Below are positions 25,469 to 33,496 of a DNA stretch of 64,000 nt, in pieces. The notes below the pieces were generated by a model. That model was given only the letters and a program-made list of their open reading frames with translations, ran no database searches and was not told where the DNA came from. The translations under genes were made by a program, and so were the position numbers. This DNA is from an uncultured Flavobacterium sp. (GTDB lineage Bacteria; Bacteroidota; Bacteroidia; Flavobacteriales; Flavobacteriaceae): NCBI GenBank assembly GCA_943912855.1, contig CALTVC010000001.1, forward strand, positions 310,001 through 374,000, read 5' to 3'. Position 1 is the first letter of the stretch, and every line of letters begins with the position of its first letter.

Positions 25469-26633
25469 TCTTATATACGCTGGTACCTTTAGATATTTTG
25501 ATTTTATAGGCTTCCAGCTTAATGTTAAACTTCTCTTTGTACTCTTTGGCTACACGCTCTATGATGCCATCAACTGCATCTTTCTTAACCAGGTTAATGG
25601 TACAGCCACCAAAGCCACCACCCATCATACGGGCACCCAGTACGTTTTCGTCGTTACGTACAGCATCGGCAAGGAAATCAAGCTCCTCACAGCTTACCTC
25701 GTAGTTTTTGCTAAGACCGTTGTGTGTAGCAAACATAAGTTCGCCCAGTTTTTTAAAGTCCTGGTTTTCCAATGCCACAACCGCATCCTGTACACGCTTA
25801 ATTTCGCGTACTACAAACAGGCAACGACGGTATACTACATCGCCAAGCAGTTCTTTTTGCGCTTCCACTTGTGCCTCAGAAAGATCACGGAACGTCTTAA
25901 CCTCAGGATATTGCTCCTTAAGTTTGGCAAGCCCCTGCTCTACTTCGTTACGACGGTCGTTGTAACCTGATTCAAGTAGTGTATGTTTTACTTTACTATC
26001 TAAAAGCAATAGCGAATATTCTTTAAAATCAGCGTTGTGATATTCGTGATCAAGGTTGTTACAATCTAGCTTGATAACCTTGTTCTTTTTACCGAATACG
26101 CTTGCAAACTGGTCCATGATACCGCAGTTAACACCCACGAAAGTATGCTCAGACTTTTGCCCGATAAGCGCGATGTCTTCTTTGCTAAGACCAAGACTGA
26201 ATATGTTGTTAAGTGCAAACGCGAAACCACACTCTACCGCTGCCGATGAAGATAGACCTGCTCCCATAGGGATAGTGCTGCTAAAAGCCACATCTACACC
26301 TTTAAACTCAAGACCACGCTCTTTTATAAGATGTGCCACACCAAGGAAAAAGTTAGCCCACATTTTATCGCCCGGTTTCAGGGCATCTGTAAGGTCAAAA
26401 CTGTAGCTTTCGTTAAGGTCTTTGGCATAAAGGTTTACGGTATTGCTACCGTTTTCAGACACGGCAAAGCAAATGTATTTGTTAATTGCCGCAGGAAGAA
26501 CAAAACCGTCGTTATAGTCTACGTGCTCGCCTATGATGTTTATACGTCCCGGCGAAAGGAATACATGGCCGGGCTCTGCGCCAAACTTGTCTTTAAAACA
26601 GGCAGAAACCTGTTGTACTAACTTTTTCTTCAT
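25449..26633 (-). CDS. galK: galactokinase
   Basis: A 394-residue GHMP kinase phosphorylating galactose at C1. The galactokinase signature GRINIIGEHVDYNDGFVLP is at about 29-47, the ATP-binding PMGAGLSSSAAVECG at about 121-135, and the third GHMP motif RMMGGGFGGCTINLV near 335-349. The ATG overlaps the stop codon of the GH2 gene by four bases, and its 3' end overlaps galT. The middle of the seven-gene galactan operon. Confidence 0.97.
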   Translation of the reverse strand: MKKKLVQQVSACFKDKFGAEPGHVFLSPGRINIIGEHVDYNDGFVLPAAINKYICFAVSENGSNTVNLYAKDLNESYSFDLTDALKPGDKMWANFFLGVAHLIKERGLEFKGVDVAFSSTIPMGAGLSSSAAVECGFAFALNNIFSLGLSKEDIALIGQKSEHTFVGVNCGIMDQFASVFGKKNKVIKLDCNNLDHEYHNADFKEYSLLLLDSKVKHTLLESGYNDRRNEVEQGLAKLKEQYPEVKTFRDLSEAQVEAQKELLGDVVYRRCLFVVREIKRVQDAVVALENQDFKKLGELMFATHNGLSKNYEVSCEELDFLADAVRNDENVLGARMMGGGFGGCTINLVKKDAVDGIIERVAKEYKEKFNIKLEAYKIKISKGTSVYKNEHAGI

Positions 26634-28963
26634 CGCTTAATTTCTAATATCGCTGTTGGTAATCCGGCCACTGAGGCCTTAAGGGTTATCGTTTTCTCAA
26701 GATTTTCGGTACGCAGTAACGTGGCAGCTATGCCCGCTCCGGCGTTTACGGTTTTTTCGCCTGTTATTATGGCATTGCCACCATCCAGGCTAAAGGTTAC
26801 CGGCGTTGTAGCTTCCGGTAGTACATTTCCGTTTTCGTCTACAATTTTGGCATATACAAATATCATGTCCGGTTTATCAGCGTTTACCGCTTTACCCGAA
26901 TAGTCTGCTTCCAATATTACTTTCGCAGCCTTGCCTGCTGTAGTTACGCTATTTTCGGTTACTTCCTTACCATTTACATATCCTACAGCCTTCAGTGTAC
27001 CCGGTGTGAATTTACCAAGGTCGAACACAAACGGAGGATGTGGCAGGTCGTTAGAAAACGTATCTTTAGTTGGCTTTTGTTTGCCAATGAGCTTACCATT
27101 TAAGTACAATGCCACTTCATCGCAGTTACTGTATACCGTAACCTTAGGGCTTGATTTTTCGTTCCAATATGATGCAATGAACGCCATAGGTCCCTGAGCC
27201 ACATTTTTGTCAAGCTTTTGTGAAGCATCGCGTTGGCTCTGGTAGAAATAGTACACAAACTTAGGCAGGCGGAAAATATCGCTTATGCCCGAAGTTTCAA
27301 GATCGGGGCTGTAACCACGGTTGTAGTCAAACATCAGCCAGCCTGCGTGTCCTATGGTGTTTTTACCTTTAAGGTTAGAGTTGTAGGCCTCCATAAAGTT
27401 AAACGCCTGTTGCAACTGCCTTTTTTCTCCACTTTCACGGAACTGACGGCTGGTACGCTCTTCTTCTTTCAGGCCGCTAAAAGCAGTTTGGTTAAAACCG
27501 GCGTTTTGGGCGTAATATTCCCAGTCGCCATATTCAGCTATGAAAACCTTTCGGTTTCCTTTATTATAATTGTTCCAATAATCAGGAGCCTTACCATGCT
27601 GGCGTGCCGGAATGTACAGGTCATAATTCGGGTTATCCATCCAGCCTCCGGTTAGTATACCGGTAACAGGTAATTCCTCACGCAGTACTTTATTGGCTTC
27701 CTTCATGTAGGCTTCGCTCATCTCACTTTCGTTAAGCGACACCTCCCAGAAAATAATGCTCGGGTGGTTGCGGTCACGACGTGCAAGGTCGCGTACTTCC
27801 TGAATAGAATTCTTTTGGAATACTTCATCGCCAAAGAACTGCCATCCACTGATGCAATCCATAACCAAGATACCTAGTTCGTCGCAGGCGTTAAGGAAGG
27901 CTTCACTTTGTGGGTAGTGAGACAAACGCACAAAATCATACCCCGCGCTTTTTATCTTCACCGCATCACGATACTGTGCTTCATCTGAAATCGCATAGCC
28001 CAGGTACGGATATTCCTGATGGCGGTTTGTACCGTTTATAAACAGTTTTTCTCCGTTAAGGTAATATCCATCTTTACGTACCTCTGATTTACGGATGCCC
28101 GTTTTAGTGGTATACGTATCTACTTCCTTACCATCTTCAAGAACTGTTACAGCAACCGTATACATGTTAGGGCTTGTAATGCCCCACAGCATTGGCTTAG
28201 GTATGCTTATATTCTGGGTAAAATCAACATCTGAATTAGCAGCTATAGACTTAACAGGTGTAACGAACGCTGTAGCAGTACCTGTTGCATCTGTAAATAC
28301 GGTCTTAACCGATATTTGTTTGGCTTCGTTAAAGTCGTTTTTTACATTAACCTTAATCCACCCGTCAGACTTTACTTTGCTTACTTCATTAAAATGTACA
28401 AACACTCCGCCTCCGGCAGTTTTATTAGCCGCAACGGCATCTGTAATGTACAGTTTGCTTGTAGTAATGAGGGCTACATTACGGTAAATACCCCCATAGT
28501 AGTTAAAATCAAGTTCGGCAAGCGGCTTGCCCGGCTGTATGTGTTTGTTATCCTCGTTGTTTACTTTTAATACCACTGAATTTTGTAACCCAAACTTAAC
28601 CCATTGGCTTATATTTACAGTAAACGGGGTATAACCACCTTCGTGCCGGGCAACAGCTTTACCATTCACCCAAATTTCAACTCCGTGCATAACGCCCTCA
28701 AAGCGCAGAAACACATTGTTATCTTTAGCTGAGGCCGGAACCTCAAAATCTTTCTTATACCAGCTATCGCCCTGCCATTGTTTTACCACCACCAGTTTTT
28801 CTTCGTTAGGGGTGTGTGGCAGGCTTACGGTTTGCCATGCGGCTGCCGTGCTGTCTTTAGTAAATTGCCAACTGCCACCAAAGTCTGTTTTCCTCACACC
28901 AAACTCTGGCTTATGGCAGGCAGCAATTAAAAACGGTAATACTATATATGCTAACTTTCTCAC
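26630..28963 (-). CDS. GH2 beta-galactosidase, predicted lipoprotein
   Basis: A 777-residue glycoside hydrolase family 2 enzyme with the sugar-binding, immunoglobulin-like and TIM-barrel domains in order, plus C-terminal beta domains. The catalytic acid/base is in FWEVSLNESEMSE (about 400-412) and the nucleophile in FIAEYGDWEYY (Glu near 477). The N-terminus is a lipoprotein signal, MRKLAYIVLPFLIAACHKP, with its cysteine at residue 16. The start codon is GTG, overlapping the stop of the upstream GH53 gene. Beta-galactosidase activity is inferred from position next to endo-galactanases and Leloir genes; GH2 also holds glucuronidases and mannosidases. Confidence 0.92.
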   Translation of the reverse strand: MRKLAYIVLPFLIAACHKPEFGVRKTDFGGSWQFTKDSTAAAWQTVSLPHTPNEEKLVVVKQWQGDSWYKKDFEVPASAKDNNVFLRFEGVMHGVEIWVNGKAVARHEGGYTPFTVNISQWVKFGLQNSVVLKVNNEDNKHIQPGKPLAELDFNYYGGIYRNVALITTSKLYITDAVAANKTAGGGVFVHFNEVSKVKSDGWIKVNVKNDFNEAKQISVKTVFTDATGTATAFVTPVKSIAANSDVDFTQNISIPKPMLWGITSPNMYTVAVTVLEDGKEVDTYTTKTGIRKSEVRKDGYYLNGEKLFINGTNRHQEYPYLGYAISDEAQYRDAVKIKSAGYDFVRLSHYPQSEAFLNACDELGILVMDCISGWQFFGDEVFQKNSIQEVRDLARRDRNHPSIIFWEVSLNESEMSEAYMKEANKVLREELPVTGILTGGWMDNPNYDLYIPARQHGKAPDYWNNYNKGNRKVFIAEYGDWEYYAQNAGFNQTAFSGLKEEERTSRQFRESGEKRQLQQAFNFMEAYNSNLKGKNTIGHAGWLMFDYNRGYSPDLETSGISDIFRLPKFVYYFYQSQRDASQKLDKNVAQGPMAFIASYWNEKSSPKVTVYSNCDEVALYLNGKLIGKQKPTKDTFSNDLPHPPFVFDLGKFTPGTLKAVGYVNGKEVTENSVTTAGKAAKVILEADYSGKAVNADKPDMIFVYAKIVDENGNVLPEATTPVTFSLDGGNAIITGEKTVNAGAGIAATLLRTENLEKTITLKASVAGLPTAILEIKR

Positions 28964-30060
28964 CTATAATTCTTTTTATCATAAAAATCGAAGGCAGGAA
29001 GCGCTTCGTTATTATTGCCACTATCAAAAAATGTGGCATTGTCCCAGTGTGAGCCTTCTCCCCACAGTGTTTTACAATTACTGGTTATCCATGCCGGCTC
29101 CCAGTAAATGACCCCGCTACCACCACCCTGAAGGGTAAGCTTTACCAGCTGAATCATATAATCTTTCTGTCCCTGCGGTGTAGCCGGATAGCCTTCAAAA
29201 AGGGCTTTCTTTGTCAGTATGTTGTTTGCCTTGTCTACGTTTTTCATGGTAAACGGATAGGCTGTTTCTACAATGATTACTTTCTTCTTATAAGTAGTAA
29301 CCAGGCTGTCTATGGCTTTTGGCAAACCGTCAAACTTTACCTTGCTCCATATAGGGTAGTACGACAGACCAATAATATCATAATCTTTAATCCCTGCTTT
29401 TGTAGCGTCCTTAAACCACCAAAGCGCGTTTTCGGGCTGGGCTATGTGCAGTACAATCTGAATGTCTTTGCCTACCTCCTTACTTATTTCGCGTACGGCA
29501 CGCAGTCCGCTGTTTATAAGATAGGCATTGCGTTTCCAGTCAATGCTGTCTTTTGCTTTACCCTCAGGCTGCATTACCTCGCTGTTGGTTTCGTTACCCA
29601 CCTGCACCATTTCGGGCAACAGGTTTAGTTTATCCAACTTTAAGAGGGTGTTACGCGTATAATTATACACGCTATCTCCCAATACTTTTACATCTTTAAT
29701 ATCTGCCCAGGCCTTTGGTATATCCTGCCTTCCCGGGTCTGCCCAGGTATCAGAATAATGAAAGTCAAGCAGTACATCAACTTTTTGCTCCTTAGCCCTA
29801 CGGATGGATTTTTTCGCATCCTCAAAATTGCTGTAAGGAGTTGCCTTAGGGTCGTTCCAAAGACGTATGCGGATAAGATTACACCCTTTATCTTTAAACA
29901 GTTTGTAAGGATCGGCAGGTTTTCCGTTAAGCTGAAACTTGGCATCACAATCTTCAATCTCATTTACATAAGAAAGGTCGGCTCCCAAATACAGTTTTTC
30001 CGACTTACACCCGGTAAATACCAGCCCTGCCAATGCTACTATACCTAACAGCCTTTTCAT
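28960..30060 (-). CDS. GH53 endo-beta-1,4-galactanase lipoprotein (second copy)
   Basis: A 366-residue GH53 enzyme that cleaves beta-1,4-galactan side chains of pectin. It has a lipoprotein signal (MKRLLGIVALAGLVFTGCKS, cysteine 18) and then the family landmarks GADLSYVNEIE, GCNLIRIRLWNDP, LDFHYSDTWADPGRQ, the acid/base in MVQVGNETN (about 178-186) and the nucleophile in IIVETAYPF (about 263-271). The C-terminus has GVIYWEPAW. It overlaps the start of the GH2 gene by four bases and touches the first GH53 gene through a shared TAATG. Confidence 0.93.
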   Translation of the reverse strand: MKRLLGIVALAGLVFTGCKSEKLYLGADLSYVNEIEDCDAKFQLNGKPADPYKLFKDKGCNLIRIRLWNDPKATPYSNFEDAKKSIRRAKEQKVDVLLDFHYSDTWADPGRQDIPKAWADIKDVKVLGDSVYNYTRNTLLKLDKLNLLPEMVQVGNETNSEVMQPEGKAKDSIDWKRNAYLINSGLRAVREISKEVGKDIQIVLHIAQPENALWWFKDATKAGIKDYDIIGLSYYPIWSKVKFDGLPKAIDSLVTTYKKKVIIVETAYPFTMKNVDKANNILTKKALFEGYPATPQGQKDYMIQLVKLTLQGGGSGVIYWEPAWITSNCKTLWGEGSHWDNATFFDSGNNNEALPAFDFYDKKNYR

Positions 30061-31148
30061 TAGTTGGCAGTTTCAGCAAACGCGTCCATTGCTGGTTGGG
30101 CGTTGTAATCAAATCCCCAAAGTGCCTGGTTTTCCCACGTAGAACCATCAGTAGCCTGAGTTCCTTTCCATGCGGTCCATTCGGCACCCCAATAGCAAAA
30201 TCCTTTACCCACTCCTGATGTTTCTATAACACCACGAAGTGCCATCATAAAATTCAACTGCCCTTGTGGGGTTGCAGGGTATGCCGGAATTATCTGGTCA
30301 TTTTGCCCTACTACGTTATTTGTCCAGTCGTTCCATTGCAATGTAAACGGATAAGCTGTTTCGGCAATCAATACTTTCTTATTGTGCGCGTTACCCAAAG
30401 CAGCCATACTACTTTTAAGCGTGGCAAGGTCTTTACCGTGAAATATAGGATAGTATGAAAGCCCTATGTAATCATAATCTACATTAGCCACTTTATTATA
30501 AAACCAATCGGCACCGCTTGTACCTGCATGGTGCAGCATAATCTTGGCATTTGGCGATTGCTGACGTATTTTAGCACTAATAGCGTTTACCAATTGCAGA
30601 TATTGCGCTTCATTATTCGTCAGGTTACCGGCAGGAAACATAAAACCATCATTGGTTTCGTTGCCTATCTGAATAAGGTCCGGCTGAATATCTGTAAGTA
30701 TTTGTCCAGTGTAATTTACAGCAGCCGTTTTAAGATCGGCAAAGCTAAGGCTTGCCCATTCGGCAGGAATAATCTGTGCAGATGGATCGGCCCAGGTATC
30801 AGAATAATGTACGGTAAGCCATACTTTAAGCCCTGCATTGTGTACGCGTTGTGCAAAAGCCTTTACCTCATTAAAGGTGCTATGCCCTGTAAAAGGGTTC
30901 TTCCACAAACGAATGCGGATATAGTTTACTCCTTTATCTTTAAGGGTAACAAGCGCATCTTTAGGCACACCATCTTTCTTATATATAGCACCATCGGCTT
31001 CTGCCTCCGGTAAAAAAGACATATCGGCCGCACGTATAAATTCATCTGCCGGAGTTACCGGCGTGGTGTTATTGTTATCATCTCCGCCACACTGCACAAG
31101 CAGTAGCGAAAACAATACAAGCATTGCTATTTTACTCCATGCCTTCAT
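30060..31148 (-). CDS. GH53 endo-beta-1,4-galactanase lipoprotein (first copy)
   Basis: A 362-residue GH53 enzyme, homologous to the next gene but clearly diverged. The start at 31148 (MKAWSKIAMLVLFSLLLVQC) gives a lipoprotein signal, with the cysteine followed by the surface-type tail GGDDNNNTTP. The same landmarks are present: RAADMSFLPEAEADG, GVNYIRIRLWKNP, TVHYSDTWADPSAQ, the acid/base in LIQIGNETNDG and the nucleophile in LIAETAYPF. The acidic residues just after the lipid cysteine suggest surface display. Seven bases separate it from galM. Confidence 0.93.
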   Translation of the reverse strand: MKAWSKIAMLVLFSLLLVQCGGDDNNNTTPVTPADEFIRAADMSFLPEAEADGAIYKKDGVPKDALVTLKDKGVNYIRIRLWKNPFTGHSTFNEVKAFAQRVHNAGLKVWLTVHYSDTWADPSAQIIPAEWASLSFADLKTAAVNYTGQILTDIQPDLIQIGNETNDGFMFPAGNLTNNEAQYLQLVNAISAKIRQQSPNAKIMLHHAGTSGADWFYNKVANVDYDYIGLSYYPIFHGKDLATLKSSMAALGNAHNKKVLIAETAYPFTLQWNDWTNNVVGQNDQIIPAYPATPQGQLNFMMALRGVIETSGVGKGFCYWGAEWTAWKGTQATDGSTWENQALWGFDYNAQPAMDAFAETAN

Positions 31149-31155
31149 TTTATCC

Positions 31156-32205
31156 TTACAGTTTAAATACAAACTTTGTATTCTGGATGTATGTTTCTCC
31201 CGGGTTTAATACCACCGTAGGAAAATGTTCATGTTTAAGTGCGTCAGGGTAGTGTTGCGCTTCAAAGCAAATACCGCTGTATGGGGTGTAATCAGCATCT
31301 TCCTTACCTTTCAGTTGCCCGAAACAGTTTCCGCCTACATAAATATGTACACTCGGCTGATTGGTGTATACTTCCATTTCCAGTCCGGTTGCAGGATTAT
31401 GAAGCCTTGCAGCCAAACGGTTGTAATCTTGCGGAAGCACAAACGAATTATCTATACTTTTAGGACATTCGGCAGGTGTATTAAAATCTAAAGCCGTACC
31501 TTCAACATTGGTAAAGCCACCCGTAGGGATACCCTGATCAGTTACCTCAAGTACTTTATCTGAAAAAACCTCAACCTGCTGCCCCGCTAACGTTTGCGAA
31601 TGACCAGCCAAATTAAAATAGCTGTGTTGGGTAAGGTTAAGCACGGTAGCCTTATCAGTAACCGCTGTATAGTTAACCAGCAGTTCATTTTCGGGAGTAA
31701 GAACGTATTCTACCTCAACAGTAAGGTTGCCCGGAAAGTTTTCCTCGCCATCCGGACTGGTGTAGGCAAAAGTGATTGAAGGCCTTTCGCCTCCCTGGAT
31801 TTTTTTCATCTTCCAGTAAGCACGCCCAAAACCGCTTAGTCCTCCGTGAAGGGTGTTGCCATTATTATTGGCATTTAATGTATAAATTTCGCCGTTCAGG
31901 GCAACTTCCGCCTGGCTGATACGGCCTGCATAGCGACCGATTATCGAGCCGAAGTAGGGACCCGACGGAAGCCCGAACGACTGAATGTAGCTGTTTATGT
32001 TGTCAAATCCCAAAACCACATCTGTAGCTTCATTTTCAGCACCCACTTTTAAGGAAGTAATGGTAGCACCGTAGTTGATAAACGTAGCTTCAAGCCCACG
32101 TCCGTTACTTAAAGTGTAGCTAAATACTTCTTTTCCGTTCGGAAGCACTCCGAAAAGATTCGTAACACATTTGGGTGTAAAATATGAAATAGGGGTATTT
32201 TCCAC
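31156..32205 (-). CDS. galM: aldose 1-epimerase (mutarotase)
   Basis: A 349-residue GalM that interconverts alpha and beta anomers of galactose so galactokinase receives the alpha form. Visible features are FINYGATITSLKV, GSIIGRYAGRIS, GNTLHGGLSGFGR, the catalytic histidine in LTQHSYFNLAGH and the catalytic glutamate in GICFEAQHYPDA. The start codon is GTG at 32205 (GTG GAA AAT). There is no signal peptide, so it is probably cytosolic. First gene of the galactan operon. Confidence 0.95.
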   Translation of the reverse strand: MENTPISYFTPKCVTNLFGVLPNGKEVFSYTLSNGRGLEATFINYGATITSLKVGAENEATDVVLGFDNINSYIQSFGLPSGPYFGSIIGRYAGRISQAEVALNGEIYTLNANNNGNTLHGGLSGFGRAYWKMKKIQGGERPSITFAYTSPDGEENFPGNLTVEVEYVLTPENELLVNYTAVTDKATVLNLTQHSYFNLAGHSQTLAGQQVEVFSDKVLEVTDQGIPTGGFTNVEGTALDFNTPAECPKSIDNSFVLPQDYNRLAARLHNPATGLEMEVYTNQPSVHIYVGGNCFGQLKGKEDADYTPYSGICFEAQHYPDALKHEHFPTVVLNPGETYIQNTKFVFKL

Positions 32206-32227
32206 TGTTAAATTATTAATTCAACAT

Positions 32228-32235
32228 CAAAAGTA
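32228..32235 (-). promoter_or_regulatory. galactan operon promoter, -7 box TACTTTTG
   Basis: Perfect TAnnTTTG on minus, 22 bases before the galM GTG. A TTG lies about 15 bases further upstream. The ACCAGT repeats begin about 22 bases upstream of the box. Confidence 0.65.
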
Positions 32236-32256
32236 GAAATTAATTCAAACCAACCA

Positions 32257-32294
32257 TACCAGTACCTACCAGTTTTTGTATATTAGCCACCAGT
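32257..32294. promoter_or_regulatory. putative operators: three phased ACCAGT direct repeats
   Basis: ACCAGT occurs at 32258-32263, 32268-32273 and 32289-32294, spaced 10 and 21 bases apart, close to one and two helical turns. The array sits between the operon promoter and the divergent regulator start, so it could control both. Confidence 0.6.
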
Positions 32295-32311
32295 TTAAAA
32301 CGTTGTAGCTT

Positions 32312-33310
32312 ATGAAACTCATCCACATAGACAGCTTCCGCAGTCTGCCAAAGTACAGGCAGATAGTACTTTCTGTAGAAACAGCCATTAGCGAAAAACG
32401 CCTGCGCCGTGGCGATAAGCTCCCCAGCGTAAATAAGGTTGCCCTTGAGTTTTCGCTGTCGCGGGATACTGTGTTGCTCGCTTATGAGGATTTAAAAAAG
32501 CGCGGTATTATTTACGCGCGCCTGGGCAAGGGCTACTATGTGAAGAGTGAAGAATTTACATTAGAGCAACGTGTGTTTTTGCTATTCGATGAGTTTAACT
32601 CGTTTAAGGAAGACCTGTACAACTCGTTTAAGGAAACCATGGGTAGCAGCGCACAGATTGATATTTTCTTCCATTACTTTAGTATCGATGTATTTAAAAA
32701 GCTGGTAAATGAAAACAACGGTGACTACAGTAAATACGTGATTATGCCTACTACTCTGCAAGGCGTAGCGGAAATAATTAATACACTACCTAAAAACGAT
32801 GTGTATATCCTGGACCAGACCAACGCCGAACTTGCCGAGTATCCGTCCATACACCAAAACTTTGTTGCTGACATGTACAACGGGCTTACTAAAGGCGTTA
32901 CCAAACTACGCAAATACCAAAAGCTAATACTGATTTTCCCCGACTTTAAGCAACCACCCGGCATGAAAGAGGGTTTCCTGCGTTTTTGTAACGATAACGG
33001 TTTTACGTATGAGGTAATCCCGGATTTTGAGAACCACACCATAGAGCCGGGTGAGGCGTATGTAATACCTAACGATCGACATCTGGTTAACGTTATAGAA
33101 CAGGCGCGTGTACAACAACTGCGCATAGGTAAGGACGTAGGCATTATTTCCTATAATGACATACCGCTTAAAAAAGTAGTAGGCAACGGCATTACCACCA
33201 TCTCTACCGACTTTAACGCCATGGGGAAAATCCTTGCCGAAATGATTGTACTACAAAAACGCGACAGCGTAGAAAATGCCAGCAAACTGATACAAAGGGG
33301 GTCTTTGTAA
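32312..33310 (+). CDS. GntR-type regulator with LacI-like sugar-sensor domain
   Basis: A 332-residue regulator divergent from the galactan operon. The N-terminal GntR winged helix (about 10-75) reads SEKRLRRGDKLPSVNKVALE, then FSLSRDTVLLAYEDLKKRGI, then ARLGKGYYV. The rest (about 85-332) follows a periplasmic-binding-protein-like fold, with YVIMPTTLQGVAEIINTLP, VYILDQ and IISYNDIPLKKVVGNGITTI, as in LacI sensor domains. Regulators of this hybrid type control sugar loci in Bacteroidota. The likely target is the adjacent operon through the ACCAGT array; the inducer is probably galactose or a galacto-oligosaccharide, by inference. Confidence 0.9.
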   Translation: MKLIHIDSFRSLPKYRQIVLSVETAISEKRLRRGDKLPSVNKVALEFSLSRDTVLLAYEDLKKRGIIYARLGKGYYVKSEEFTLEQRVFLLFDEFNSFKEDLYNSFKETMGSSAQIDIFFHYFSIDVFKKLVNENNGDYSKYVIMPTTLQGVAEIINTLPKNDVYILDQTNAELAEYPSIHQNFVADMYNGLTKGVTKLRKYQKLILIFPDFKQPPGMKEGFLRFCNDNGFTYEVIPDFENHTIEPGEAYVIPNDRHLVNVIEQARVQQLRIGKDVGIISYNDIPLKKVVGNGITTISTDFNAMGKILAEMIVLQKRDSVENASKLIQRGSL

Positions 33311-33342
33311 AAACAGCTTGCATTATTTCGTGTTTTACATAC

Positions 33343-33427
33343 CGTCACTGCGAGGCACGAAGCAGTCTAAATAATTTACGGCTAATCAATAATGAGATCG
33401 CCACGGTCGTTCCTCCCTCGCGATGAC
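33343..33427. repeat. REP-like palindromic element (TGCGAGG family)
   Basis: Two degenerate inverted arms, GTCACTGCGAGGCACGAAG at about 33344-33362 and, inverted, CGTTCCTCCCTCGCGATGAC near 33408-33427, separated by an AT-rich middle. The sequence resembles the GTCATTGCGAGGAACGAAGC palindromes found in many bacterial genomes. It lies between convergent genes and could help end transcription. Confidence 0.65.
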
Positions 33428-33460
33428 AGCCGGAGAGCACCGCCAAATGTGCTAAAATCA

Positions 33461-33490
33461 CAATCTGAATTCTGAAATCTAAAATCTGAA
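33461..33490. repeat. ATTTCAGATTTTAGATT-type dispersed repeat
   Basis: AATCTGAATTCTGAAATCT followed by AAAATCTGAAAT, overlapping the end of the pbpC gene boundary. Related runs occur at 47612-47640, 49104-49139 and 56205-56238. Confidence 0.6.
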
Positions 33491-33496
33491 ATGGGC

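Noticed and set aside
27400..27560. Possible frameshift in the GH2 gene
   Set aside because: On checking the codons across the region, the frame is continuous from the GTG start to the TGA stop, with both catalytic segments in frame.
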